Shown: in pieces, positions 1 through 11,577 of the stretch | Numbering within the stretch: position 1 is the first letter of the stretch | Layout: the number at the start of each line of letters is the position of its first letter | Source of the DNA: Tetragonia tetragonoides | Taxonomy: Eukaryota; Streptophyta; Magnoliopsida; Caryophyllales; Aizoaceae | Direction of reading: 5' to 3' | Assembly: GCA_038025085.1 (NCBI GenBank) | Contig: CM076142.1 | Coordinates: forward strand, 657,501 to 721,500 | Length of the DNA: 64,000 bases | The notes under the pieces: generated by a model | The model's database searches: none | The model's input: the letters and a program-made list of their open reading frames with translations, nothing else | Told to the model about the DNA's origin: nothing | Position numbers and translations under genes: made by a program

Positions 1-131
1 TGAAAAAGTGAAAATGGGTACTTGGTCCCGGAACCGGTACTCGCTAGTTCCAGTACCAGTTCCCAGATTTTAGGATCCGTCAGTACCAGTTCCAGGTATT
101 TTAGGCGGGTACCCGGCCATGCTCACCCCTA
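1..131. mobile_element. Partial hAT-like MITE (right end) at the satellite edge
   Basis: The interior repeats words such as 'cagtaccagttcc' and 'ggtaccc'. The right end reads 'gctcacccct a', whose complement begins TAGGGGTGAGC, a terminus typical of plant hAT-type MITEs. The DNA directly after it (cgataaaccccc) is already satellite sequence, so the element appears to sit inside the array. The left end lies outside the window, so the target duplication cannot be checked. Confidence 0.5.
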
Positions 132-3100
132 CGATAAACCCCCCAGAAAAATTTGGGCAAAAAAGGAAATCAGGCCATAGGAAGCCGAAAATCAAAGGCT
201 AATATACGTTTGTTGGGCTTCCGGAAGGGCCTGCAACGAAGATGGATATTTTCACACCACATCGCACGGGACACCCTTATGGAACATAAGAGGCCCCCGG
301 GGTCAGTTATCGGGTCCCTCATAGGCTTGTAAAAGCATTTTTACGGGACACCGATGTAAGGGCCGGAACACCAAATGCATGAGTGATATAGAAGTTCGTG
401 GATCCAGATGACCAACCAGAGGCACTGATGGTCCAATAAGGCCATGATTGACCCCCCAAATAAGTTTGGGCGAAACTGATACCCGTGGCCCCCGAAGTCG
501 AAGACGAAGGCTCCGATACACGCCTAAGGGACATGGAAGGCCCTCGGGGTCGCTTTTCCGGTCTCTGATAGACTTGAAAGGGCGGTTTACGGGACATTGG
601 TGTGGAAGAGCCAAAACACCAAAGGCATGGGTGATATTGAAGTTCAGGGATTCGGATCTCCCTCCCGGGCCACCGAGGGTCCTCTAGGGTCATAATAGAC
701 CCCCATGGAGAAGTTTGGGCAAAAATGACACTCGGGCCCGGGAAGCTGAAAAATGAAGGCTATAATCCACGTTTTTTGGGCTTGCGGGAGGCCGCGAAAC
801 GAAGGTGGATATTTTCGTACCACATTGCATGGAACATCCCTAGGGGACATGGGAGGCACTCGGGGTCGCTTATCCAATCCCTGATAAGTTTGGTAGAGCG
901 TTTTACGGGACACTGGTGTAAGAGCAATAACACCAAAGGCATGAGTGATATCAAAGTTCGGGGATCCAGATTTCCCTCCTAAGGCACAAGGGTACTTTAA
1001 TGTCATGATAGACCTCCCGAAAAAAAGTTTGGGAAAAAATGACACTCGGGCCATGGGAAGCCGAAAACGAAGGCTATAATCCACGTTTTTTGGGTTCCGG
1101 GAGGCCCCGAAACTAAGGTATATATTTTCACACCACATCGCACGGAACACCCTTAAGCAACATGAGAGGCACTCGGGATCGCTTATCCGGTCCCAGATAG
1201 GCTTGGAATGACGTTTTACGGGACACTAATATACGAGCCAGAACACCAAAGGCATGGGGGATATCAAAGTTTAGGGATCCAGATTTCCCTCCCGGAGCAC
1301 CGAGGGTTCTCTAGGGTCATGATAGACCCCTCGGAGAATTTGGGCAGAAATGACACTCTGGGTCCGGGAAGGCGAAAACGAAAGGTATAATCCACGTTTT
1401 TTAGGGTTCCGAAAGTGCCGCGGAACGAAGGTGAATATTTTCGCACCACATCGCACAGAACACCCCTAGAGGACATGGGAGGCACTCGGGGTCGCTTATC
1501 TAGTCCTTGATAGGCGTGGAAGGGCATTTTACAAGACACATGTGTAAGAGCGAAAACACCAAAAGGCATGGGTGATATCGAAGTTCGAGGATCCGGATGT
1601 TCCTCCCGGGGCACCGAGGGTACTCTAGGGTCATGATAAACCCTCCGGAGAAATTTTGGGAAAAATGATCCCCGGGGTCCCGGAAGTCGAAAACGAAGGA
1701 TATAATCCACGTTTTTGAGCTTCCGGGAGGCCACGGGATGAAGGGGAATATTTCTGCACCACATCGCACGGAACACCCATAGAGGACGTGGACGGCCCTC
1801 GGGGTCGCTTATCCGGTCCCTAATAGGCTTGGAAGGGCATTTTACGGGACAATGGTGTAAGAGCTAAAACTCGAAAAGGCATGGGTGATATCGAAGTTTG
1901 GGGATTCAAATGTCCTTACTGGGGCACTGAGGGTAATCTAGGGTGATGATAGACCCCCCGGTGAAGGTTGGGCTAAAATGACACTCGGGCCACGGGAAGC
2001 CGAAAACAAAGATGGATATTTTCTAACCACATTGCACGAAACACCTCTCGAGAACATGGGAGGCCCTCGGGGGTCGCTTATCCGGTCCCTGATAGACTTG
2101 GAAGGGTGTTTTACGGGACATTAGTGTAAGAGCCGAAACACTAAAGGCATGGGTGATACCGAAGCTCGAGGATCCGGATGTCCCTTCCAGAGCACCGAGA
2201 GTCCTCTAGGGTCATGATATGCCCTCCGGAGATGTTTGGGCAAAAATGACACCCGGGGCCCGGGATGCCGAAAACGAATGCTATAATCCACGTTTTTGGA
2301 GCTTTCGGGAGGCCCCGAGATGAAGGCAGATACTTTCGCACCACATCGCACAGAACACCCATAGAGGACATGGGAGGCCCTTGAGGTCGCTTATCCGTCC
2401 CCTGATAGGCTTAGGAGGACGTTTTACGGGGGACACTGGTGTAAGAGACAAAACACCAAAGGCATGGGTGATATCAAAGTTCAAGGATTCGAAAATCTCT
2501 CCCGGGACAATGAGGGTCCTCTAGGGTCATGATAGACCTCTCCTCCCGGAGAAATTTGGGCAAAAATGACATCCGGGCCCGGGAAGCTGAAAACGAAGGC
2601 TATAATCCACGTTTTTTGGGCTTGCGGGAGGCCACGGGACAAAGGTCGATATTTTCGCACCACATCGCACGGAACAACCCTAGGGGACATGGGAGGCACT
2701 CGGGGTCGCTTATCTAGTCCCTCATAAGCTTGGTAAGGCGTTTTACAGGACACCGGTGTAAGAGCAATAACACCAAAGGCATGAGTGATATCAAAGTTCG
2801 GGGATGCGGATTTCCCTCCCGAGGCACTGAGGTAATTTAGGGTCATGATAGACCCCCCGGAAAAGTTTGGGAAAAAATGACACCCAGACCCTAGGAAGCC
2901 GAAAATGAAGGCTATATATAATCCACGTTTTTTGGCTTCCGGGAGGCCCTAAAACGAAGGTGGATATTTTCACACCACATCGCACGGAACACCCTTAAGG
3001 AACATGTGAGACACTGGGGATCGCTTTATCCGGTCCCTGATAGGCTTGGAAGGGCGTTTTACGGGACATTAAAATAAGAGCCAAAACACCAAAGGCATGG

Positions 3101-4355
3101 GGGATATCACAGTTCACGGATCCAGATGTCCCTCCCGGGGCAACGAGGGTTCTCTAGGGTCATGATAGACCCCCCCGGAGAATTTGGGCAGAAATGACAC
3201 CCGGGGTCCGGAAAGCCGAAAACGAAGGTCATAATCCACCTTTTTTGATGTTCCGAAAGGCCGCGGAACGAAGATGGATATTTTCGCACCACATTGCACG
3301 GAACACCCCTAAGGGACATGGGAGGCACTCGTAGTCGCTTATCCAGTCTCTGATAGGCTTGGAAGGGCGTTTTACGGGACACCAGTGTAAGTGCCAAAAC
3401 ACCAAAAGGCATGGGTGATATTGAAGTTCGGGAATCCGCATGCCCCTCCCGGGGCACCGAGGGTACTCTAGGGTCATGATAGACCCTTCGGAAAAGTTTG
3501 GGAAAAAATGACACCCGGGCCCCGCGAAGCCGAAAATGAAGGTTATAATCCACGTTTTTTGGGCTTCCGGGAGACCACAGATTGAAGGTGAATATTTTCG
3601 TACCTCATCGTACGGAACACCCATAGAGGACATGGGAGGCCCTTGGGGTGCTTATCCGATCCCTAATAGGCTTGAAAGGGCGTTTTACGGGACAATGGTG
3701 TAAGAGCTCAAACACGAAAAGGCATGGGTGATATCGAAGTTCGGGGATTCAGATGTCCCTACCGGGGCACCGAGGGTAATCTAATGTCATGATAGACCCC
3801 TCGGAGAAGGTTGGGCAAAAATGACACCCCGGCCCCGGTAAGCCGAAAACGAAGGCTGTAATCCACGTTTTGGGGCTTCCGAGAGGCCCCCGAAACGAAG
3901 GTGCTTATTTTCACACCACATTGCACGAAACACACCTCGAGGACATGGGAGGCCCTCGGGGCCGCTTATTCGGTCTCTGATAGGCTAGGAAGGGTGTTTT
4001 ACGGGACATTAGTGTTACAGTCGGAACACTAAAGGCATGGGTGATACCGAAACTCGGGGATCCGGATGTCACTCTCGGGGCACCAAGGGTCCTCTAGGGT
4101 CATGATAGGCCCTCCGGAGAAGTTTGGGCAAAAATGACACCCGGGGCCCAGGATGCCGAAAATGAAGGCTCCACGTCTTTGGAGCTTTCGGGAGGCCCCG
4201 AGATGAAGGTGAATATTTTCGCACTACATTGCACTGAACACCCATAGAGGATATGAGACGCCCTCGGGATCGCTTATCCAGTCCCTAATAATCTTGGAAG
4301 GGCGTTTTACGGGACACTGGTGTAAGAGCCAGATCACCAAAGGCATGAGTGATGT
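132..4355. repeat. Satellite array, monomer about 313 bp, about 14 copies (block 1)
   Basis: A recurring anchor, 'gtcatgatagaccccc', appears near 688, 1003, 1313, 1629, 1941, 2211, 2525, 2850, 3160, 3472, 3787 and 4101, a spacing of about 310-316 bp. Each monomer contains in order 'gaagccgaaaacgaaggc', 'aatccacgtttttt', 'cgcaccacatcgca', 'gacatgggagg', 'ataggcttggaagggcg' and 'aaaggcatgggtgatat'. Two units (about 440-688 and 1941-2211) are shorter by internal deletions. The first monomer (132-440) resembles the second block (33360-35772) more than its neighbours. The last monomer breaks off near 4355. Long minus-strand ORFs here follow the repeat period and are not taken as genes. Confidence 0.93.
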
Positions 4356-4837
4356 AATTATCTTTTATGAAAATTTTGATAAACTTTTGGTTTTATTGGG
4401 TTTTCTTAGGTCGCGCGTCTTATTCTCTTTTCTTAGGTGACACGTCTTATTTTAATTGTGGTATCACTACTCTATGCTCTTTGATGATGTGACAGCATAA
4501 TTTAACACTCTTACTCATATGTTCTAAACATATTGTAAATGCTTCTCAATATGGAGTATTTTTTTATCCGAGTATGATGGTGTAATTTTTGTTATTTTTT
4601 AAGATGTATGAAAAATATTATATATAATTTTGAATCGATGGTGAAAATTAACCTGTAATTGGTTTAACACTCTTCTAAATGATACTCTGGCTGATAGTAA
4701 TAGGTATGGGCCTATCCCTTGGGTCGATTCAAAGAGGCTTGGCTGACCATAAAAAATCACTACTATCCATGGAACACTATCCAACTGTAAACTAGTCTCT
4801 TCAAAACCCATGTTTGAATAACCACTTTTGCAGCATG

Positions 4838-5163
4838 TTTTGTGTGGACTTAGTCCATCGTGGACTAAGTAATTTTGAGGGGTGACTTCAGATGAAGTAG
4901 GAGGTGGCTCCAGGTAAAGTAGGGGGGTGACTCCAGATGAAATAATTTTGAGTAATTTTAAGAGGTGGCTCCAGGTGAAGTAAGGGGTGACTCCAGGTAA
5001 AGTAAGGGGTGACTCTAGATGAAGTAGGGGTGGTGCCAAGTATAAATTTGATGGGTGACTCTAGAGGTGAAGTAGGGGTGGCTCCACTTTTAGAGGGGGT
5101 GGCTCCAGATGAAGTAGGGGGTGACTCCAAGTATTGATCCACCATGGACTAAGTCAACACAAA
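4838..5163. mobile_element. MITE-like element with 25-bp inverted ends and a minisatellite core
   Basis: The left end (4838-4862) and right end (5139-5163) are inverted copies with about two mismatches over 25 bp, centred on 'gacttagtccat'. The left end continues into a perfect 10-bp hairpin, acttagtcca-tcg-tggactaagt. Between the ends lies a 17-25 bp direct repeat built on 'ggggtgactccag' and 'atgaagta' (about 4878-5128), roughly ten degenerate copies. I see no clear target duplication. Confidence 0.6.
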
Positions 5164-6129
5164 TTTTTGTAACTTTTGCCTAGTTAAAAAACTACTTGGA
5201 CCCAATCCCAGCAACAAATCCTACAAATAATAACTTTTTTACATAAGTAAATGTATGGAACACATATTACAAGATAATAGGAAGATCAGGAATAGATTAC
5301 TACAATTTGCTCCTCCCTCTAGTTATCATGGTTGTATTTGTTTTATTGAGTTTAAGTGAGGATTTGTCTATAATAACAGGATAAAGGAAAACGTATGGGT
5401 AATTTAATAGTAGTCACAATAATTAAGATTCTTGATGTGATGGTTCATCTTGAGTTTCCACTCATCTTAAAAACTAAATGGATCAATGTTTCTCATACAG
5501 TCATACTTGCCATAATTTGTGTCAAATGCAACAATTCTCTCTCCAAAACGATAGATTGATTGGAAAGAGATTGAAATCCGTTTACCACTACAGAAGCTGT
5601 CTTGTCTTGAAGGGGAAAGGGTGGAAGAAATAAATAGTTAACAATGAGTGAAGTGATTTTTGTGATTAAAATGGATCAATGTTTCTTCTTAGCTTTTTTT
5701 TTGTTGAGTTGACACTTTGAATTTTATGATTATAAATTATGAAACCCAATCTTGTTCCTTTTTGACACTTATTTCTTACCAACATGTTGAAAATATAAAA
5801 AAGTCAGATACTACTAGTAAAGAAAGAATGATATATGTGGTCTTTTTTGCATTGATCTAATGTTGTTGTCACATTACCAAAAGGCAAACATATTAAAAGT
5901 CAAGCAGCCAAATTCTTCATAAGGTAAAAAAATTTATAGCAGCAAATTGAAAGCTCATCTCTCCATTTATGGGGCGTTGACATTGGGTTTTTGAAGCCCA
6001 CCGGCCTAACTCAAAAGCCGAATGGTACACACACACCCCTTTGCCCCTTCGGGCCTTATCATTTGCCATCGCATTCGCAATCTCTGATCTGAAACCTACC
6101 CAATAATACGTCTCCATGATTGGCATTTG

Positions 6130-6160
<31 letters not shown>

Positions 6161-6837
6161 TTGAGGTGAATAGGATTTGATTATTTGTAGGAGATGCGCA
6201 AATTGTTACCTACTTTTGAGAGCATGTACTCCCTATCAACTTTCTAATACTTGACCCAAAAAAATGAGGCCTACACACTTTTTATTATGAGTGTAATAAG
6301 ATAAATCTGAGATTAGATTTGAATTATTAAAACTTGAGTAGTTAATACTAGGAAGGGATTAGCAAATTATGATGGATATTAACATACACTCTTGTCAAGC
6401 AGATTGCGCATATCCAGAATACTGTGTTTGGCTGGAGTCAAATCCATAATGCACAGCAGCTAGCTATGTGTTTAGCTTGACAATGCCTGTATTCAGCGCA
6501 AAATTTCAAGGCTTGAAGCTCCAATGACCATACATACAAAATAATGTCATTGACTTATCCAGAATAAAACCAGCATCATTGCATTATTTTATCTTCCGTT
6601 TCTTTATCCCTTTTACAAATAGTCACCAACAATACTAGTCCTTCTTATTGAACTTTCAAGGTCATTAGTCAGCCCCCCCAAAAAAAATTAAAATTAAAAC
6701 TCTACCCAAGAGGACAATAATAAGAGATAATTTTACTCGATCTTTCCAAATTATTTGTCGAAACTCATAACTTCGATTTATCATGTATCACACGGAATAA
6801 ATCTAGTAGAGGAACAATATATTGAAGTAGTTACTAA
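5164..6837. other. AT-rich intergenic DNA, no gene seen
   Basis: No ORF with recognisable protein content or splice structure. A poly-T tract sits near 6128-6163. Short ORFs here lack codon structure. Confidence 0.6.
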
Positions 6838-7035
6838 CAGGGTTGTTAACTATTCGTTCAGACCAAGATTTTCAACCGAACAAATCAAATTTCGGTCCAG
6901 TCTACAATCCAGTCCAGTTTGGACCGGTTAGACGGGTGATGTGAGAAGCTAAATAAATAATCCATATCTCATTATTCCGAAACCAGACCAAGACCGGTCA
7001 TATATGATCCGAGTTTGAACCGGTGAACAACCCTA
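6838..7035. mobile_element. hAT-type MITE, 198 bp
   Basis: The ends are inverted: the left reads CAGGGTTGTTAAC and the complement of the right reads TAGGGTTGTTCACC. The flanking 8-mers gttactaa (6830-6837) and gctactaa (7036-7043) differ at one base, as expected for an 8-bp hAT target duplication. The interior repeats 'ccggt' and 'gtccagt' words. No coding capacity. Confidence 0.75.
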
Positions 7036-7043
7036 GCTACTAA

Positions 7044-8514
7044 TATGATCTTGGAAGCATTCACAACAACAAATTCACAACTCACAGATTAATGTATTGA
7101 AAAATGTCATTCACAATCACAAATTCACAAATCACAGGTTACAGCAAGGTAATGGGTTTGGGACTGTGAGTAACACATGATCACTCGGAACAACATCATT
7201 ACAGAGCTGAGTCTGTTTCACTTAGTTGACCCATTTTGGTTTTGACACTTGACAAATACTACTAATAACTCAAAATACTGCACGGAAGGAATATTGGGGG
7301 TGTGGGCCACACCGAAACCCACATCTGATTATGATCTTTGATTGCGCTAAATCACCAAAATTCCCTCTAGAAAGTCTCATTGCAGTCCCACCTCGCACCT
7401 TCCCATTCTCAGTGTGCCTGTTAATAAGGTTGTAATCCTATAGCAAACTAGCAGTACAGGCATGCCAACTTTGGGCATATATAGGGCTATGCCTTCAATT
7501 CATCTTTCCATTTCACTTCATCAAGTAATTGGGTATGCACTTTTTACTAAATTGAGATGAATAGTAATTTGTGAGAGAAAAAACAAATTACTAAACTGAA
7601 CTGAATAGCAATCTGTAAAAAGCAAATAATTGACGGAAATGAACTGAACCATAACAACTTCGGGAGTATATAGGGCTATGCCTTCAATTCATTTGTCAAA
7701 ACTCGAAAGAGCTTTGGTCAATTCTTCTGCTTTTCCATTTCACTTCATCAAGACATTATTAAAGTGATTATTGCTTTCTTATTATTTCATTCCTAATTTT
7801 CACCCAAAAAAAAAAAAAATTCATTCCTAATAATCTTCAAAATGTGAAACTTTAGAAGGGTTTGAATATGCATAATAATATCTTTCTTATGTGGGAATAT
7901 GTTGCTTAATTTGTGCGCTGAACTATTTCTATTACAATTATAGAAAAGGAATTGAATTCATTGACAAAAAAAAAATATTGTGAAGAAGAGAATTTGACAA
8001 TCAACAATAGTACAATAGTAACAATACCCCATGCATCCTTTGTTTCAAGTAGGCAACCAATGGTAGGGCGACAAAACAAAACAAGTAGGGACATCGTAAG
8101 GAAATTAAAAATGAAAAGTGACAAAGAATTGCAACCAATTTCATTGTATTTTTATTTCTCCTAAGGACACACTACGGTTACACATGCAAAAATGATCAAT
8201 GGTGGTTCCCGATTGGTTCCCATATAATGAAACGTCGAAGTACTTTGTTTTAGTTTCTAGTTTGTTACTCTCATGTACCCAGCTATTATATACATGATAC
8301 CCCCCAAAGTCCACAATTAAATCATATCACTGTTGATTGACCTTTATATTTTTAGATCTTTAGGGTACTACTACCCGTCTTGAGGTGATAGTAATGATAT
8401 TGATATTGATATTGATGGACCTACTTCCATTCCTAGATGCCCATTGAGCGAGGTCCCTCACGCCATACAAAAGCCACTATCAATATGTATGCATGCTCAA
8501 TTTTTATGTATGCA
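7044..8514. other. Intergenic DNA with an imperfect duplication
   Basis: The string 'tatatagggctatgccttcaattcat' occurs at about 7478 and again at about 7667, and both copies are followed by 'tttccatttcacttcatcaag'. This is an imperfect direct duplication offset by about 190 bp. No supported gene. Confidence 0.55.
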
Positions 8515-8925
8515 TGCCTAGGGATGGCTCCAGGCACGGTTAGCACAAGACACGATACAATCTGACAGAGGCACGAAGCAAGCACTTGCATGAATCAACG
8601 GGCATGATGCATGAACCTAAGCCCGAGCCTAAATTTTTTTTTTTAAAAAAAAGAAAAGAAAAAGAAAACACGGCTCAGCACGGTCAGGCATGGCACGGCA
8701 AAAATTTAAATAACTTTTGAAAACATCCTAGGCACAATTTGCACAGCACGAACACGTCATGACACAGGCAAGGACACGACCCTAGGCCTACCTTTAACAT
8801 GAGTCGGCACGATACGATACGAAACATGACAGCTATAAGCACGACATTGCAAGGCACAACACTATCACAAAACACGAAGGGCAAGACCCATCCACAACAC
8901 AAATCCATTTTTATGCATGCGTCGA
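8515..8925. mobile_element. Putative MITE with GGCACG-rich interior
   Basis: The segment is dense in 'ggcacg', 'gacacga' and 'cagcacg' words, unlike its AT-rich surroundings. It begins near 'ctagggatggc', matching the TAGGG-type ends of other elements here. 'tttttatgtatgcatgc' lies just left and 'tttttatgcatgc' just right, a possible imperfect target duplication. Exact ends are uncertain. Confidence 0.4.
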
Positions 8926-10032
8926 ATGATATAATGGTCACAAAGGGGATGCAATACACATATTAAATATGGTGCAATGCGCAACAAAAAAAATTAAATA
9001 TGGTGCAAAATATTGTCCTCCACCCTAGACCCCAGGCAACCCCGCCGGAAAGACTGAAGGGTAGAGAATCAAATCAAATGGTGGGGACGTCAATTTTTCT
9101 ACCAGTTGATTCAGTGCAATATAGGGCCATGTACCAACTTCACTTTCATGAGTTACTTAATTTTTAGAAAGAAAGAAAATTTACCGTTTGCAATTTGATT
9201 GTTTGACCAAATAACTCATCGTTTTGGTTGCAAAATTGCTACAAGTAATGGTTACATAAAATCCTAAGTTTAATTCTCATTTAGCTATTCCTTAGCTCCT
9301 TGTTTGGTTTCCTGGGAACTGATAGGAAAAGAGATGGTGGAAACTTAGGTATATTTCCTATGAAGGGATAGTATCTACAACCTCAATCTAAAGCTACAAT
9401 GCGATCCTCTCTGACCTCCCAATCAAAGCAGGATACATAAGCATTTGCAGAAACAATGATTTTTGATTTTTCTGAGTTTTTCTTTTACAAGTGCTTATTT
9501 TTATCCTACTTTGATTTGGGATTGCAAATCGCACCTTCAAAATGAGATTGCACATATTTCTTTTTCTAATTAAATGCATTTCACACTTAAGAAACTCTGG
9601 ACAACCTGTTGAATATTTACCCCCCCCCCCCCTCTCTCTCTCAAACAATAATTGAAAGTTACTAACTGTAGCTGCAACTGCAAATGAAAGCTAGAATGAA
9701 TGTTTCACAAAATAAGTTTTAGTTGTAGACTATTTGGTAGTTAAAAGGTAAAAAAAACCAACTACAAGTTTCAAGCTGTACCTTTAATTGAAAAAGTTGA
9801 TCGTTGCTACTAATAATTAATCATTGATAAGCTAAATCTAATGGTTGCCGTAGTTTTCAAATGGAGGATTAGATACTTTAAACAAATAAATATTTCCTTC
9901 TTCGTTTTTTGTTTTTTTCTTTTTCATTTTGTGGAATAGAGCGTAGACTTGGAGGCCTAGACCCTAGAGAGAAAGTGCGTAGGAAATGAGTCAACGCTTT
10001 TGTACTAACATTAGTGCCTAACAACATTCTGA
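8926..10032. other. Intergenic DNA upstream of the CCT gene
   Basis: No gene seen. Contains a C10/CT-rich simple repeat near 9621-9643. The last part is presumably the promoter of the CCT gene. Confidence 0.5.
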
Positions 10033-10040
10033 TATATAAG
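10033..10040 (+). promoter_or_regulatory. Probable TATA box of the CCT gene
   Basis: TATATAAG lies about 96 bp upstream of the start codon at 10136, which would place the transcript start some 30 bp downstream and leave a leader of about 65 bp. Inferred from motif and distance only. Confidence 0.5.
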
Positions 10041-10135
10041 TTGGCCAAGGGAGAAAGAATCTTCACTCTTATTCACATCAAAATCTCCTTTTCAAGTCTT
10101 TTTCCTAGTTATAACTCCCAACATTAACTTACGCC

Positions 10136-11577
10136 ATGTATGGTCATATTAACAGCTCTGGTTACGATCAGTCCTCTGGATTCTTGAGCCAATATTACCC
10201 GTCTAATTTCTCACCATTGCCTCAGTCTCATACAGGTGAACTAGAGTATGCAGCTCATGAAGCCCTCATGCTCAGGAATGGAAATGCGAATGGAAGTAGC
10301 AGTAACGGTAGCGGCTGCACCAGCAGTAGTTACATAGGCTCACCAACTTCACCTCTAAGCTGTTGTACTAGTCATCCACCAAATCCTAATACTATGATTC
10401 AAAGAAGCCTAAGTAGCCACTCTCTCCACCAAAATGGACCTTACCCGCCTGTTTCACCTCCAACGACAGGCTTCTCTGACCTGGATCTTGGCCCGGTAAG
10501 GCGGGTTCTTAGTACTGGTGATTTGGATAAGGTAATTCTTTAAAATAGGCTGTGTTACAGAAGTAACTGCTAAAAAACATAGACTGTTACAAAAAAGTAC
10601 TCCAGGGATCACTTAAGATATGTTCCATCTTTTTTAAATTTACTCCAAAAAAGCTCAAACCTGTCAAAGATTTCAGAATATGTGTCCTCTAGCTAACATG
10701 GTTGATTTTCCTCATGACAGGGAGCAAACCCCTTTCGCCACCACCACCGAGGGGGAAGTCCACTTGCAAATGAAAGTACGAGCATTATTATTGAAGGTAT
10801 GGCCAAGGCATGTCGCTACAGTCCTGAGGAAAAAAGAGAGAGAATTGAGAGGTATCGCAGCAAAAGAAGCCAGAGGAACTTCAACAAGAAAATTCAGGTC
10901 AGCTATATTTGTTATATACTTCTTCGAAGTCACCAAATGACAGATACGAGCAAGACCATAAAACAACAGTAATGACTAATTGACTATAGGGCCTACCCTC
11001 AGTCAAATTAAAATGTCATATCCACAGTAAACGAGCAATTTTACCACCAATACATAAACTACATAAGCAGGTGTTTGAAATTAAAGGGCTTTGATGACAT
11101 GAAAGACAAGTATCACAGTCACTCCCACTTGTATAAGCATTGCCATGTTTAGTCACAATCTACTTTTTTTAACATTACTAATTCTAACCTTTTAAACATC
11201 TATTTACTACTGTCTACTTCCTAATGATGGAATCAACTTGAGCACTAATTACAATGTTTGTAGGAAATCAATTGACATCCAAGCCAAGATAATTAATATA
11301 TCGTTTCAATTCTCTACGCTTCTCTGCGTACTCTATTTGTTAAAGTCATAGCAACCAAAGATCTCCACAACTAAATTGAATGCTTGGTAATCAGTATGCA
11401 TGCAGGAAGACATTAGCAGACAGCAGGCCAAGAATTAGGGGTCGATTTGCAAGGAACGATGAGACCGAAAAGACAAACTATTCAGCAGATCTACAATGGA
11501 ATGAAACGGCAGGAGAAGAAGATGATGAGGATGAAGAGAATTGGATCCATCTCCTGGACTCCTTTCATCCAATCTAG
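10136..11577 (+). CDS. CCT-motif (CMF) nuclear protein, 251 aa, three exons
   Basis: Exons 10136-10531, 10721-10897 and 11395-11577 join in frame (756 nt, 251 aa). The first intron starts gtaatt and the second gtcagc; both end in cag. The N-terminal part is Ser/Asn/Pro-rich. The CCT domain spans about residues 165-212, runs from YSPEEKRERIERYRSKR through KKIQYACRK to RPRIRGRFARN, and crosses the second intron as in many CCT genes. The tail after it is acidic (EEDDEDEENW). There is no B-box or response-regulator domain, so this belongs to the CCT-only family, whose members act in the nucleus in transcription linked to flowering, light or stress responses. I recall Arabidopsis At5g59990 and At1g07050 (FITNESS) as its type. 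The target process cannot be read from sequence. Confidence 0.9.

Noticed and set aside
303..3640. Many overlapping ORFs of 60-170 codons on the minus strand of the satellite
   Set aside because: They repeat with the monomer, run in several frames because the period is not a multiple of three, and show no family motif. Open frames follow from base composition.
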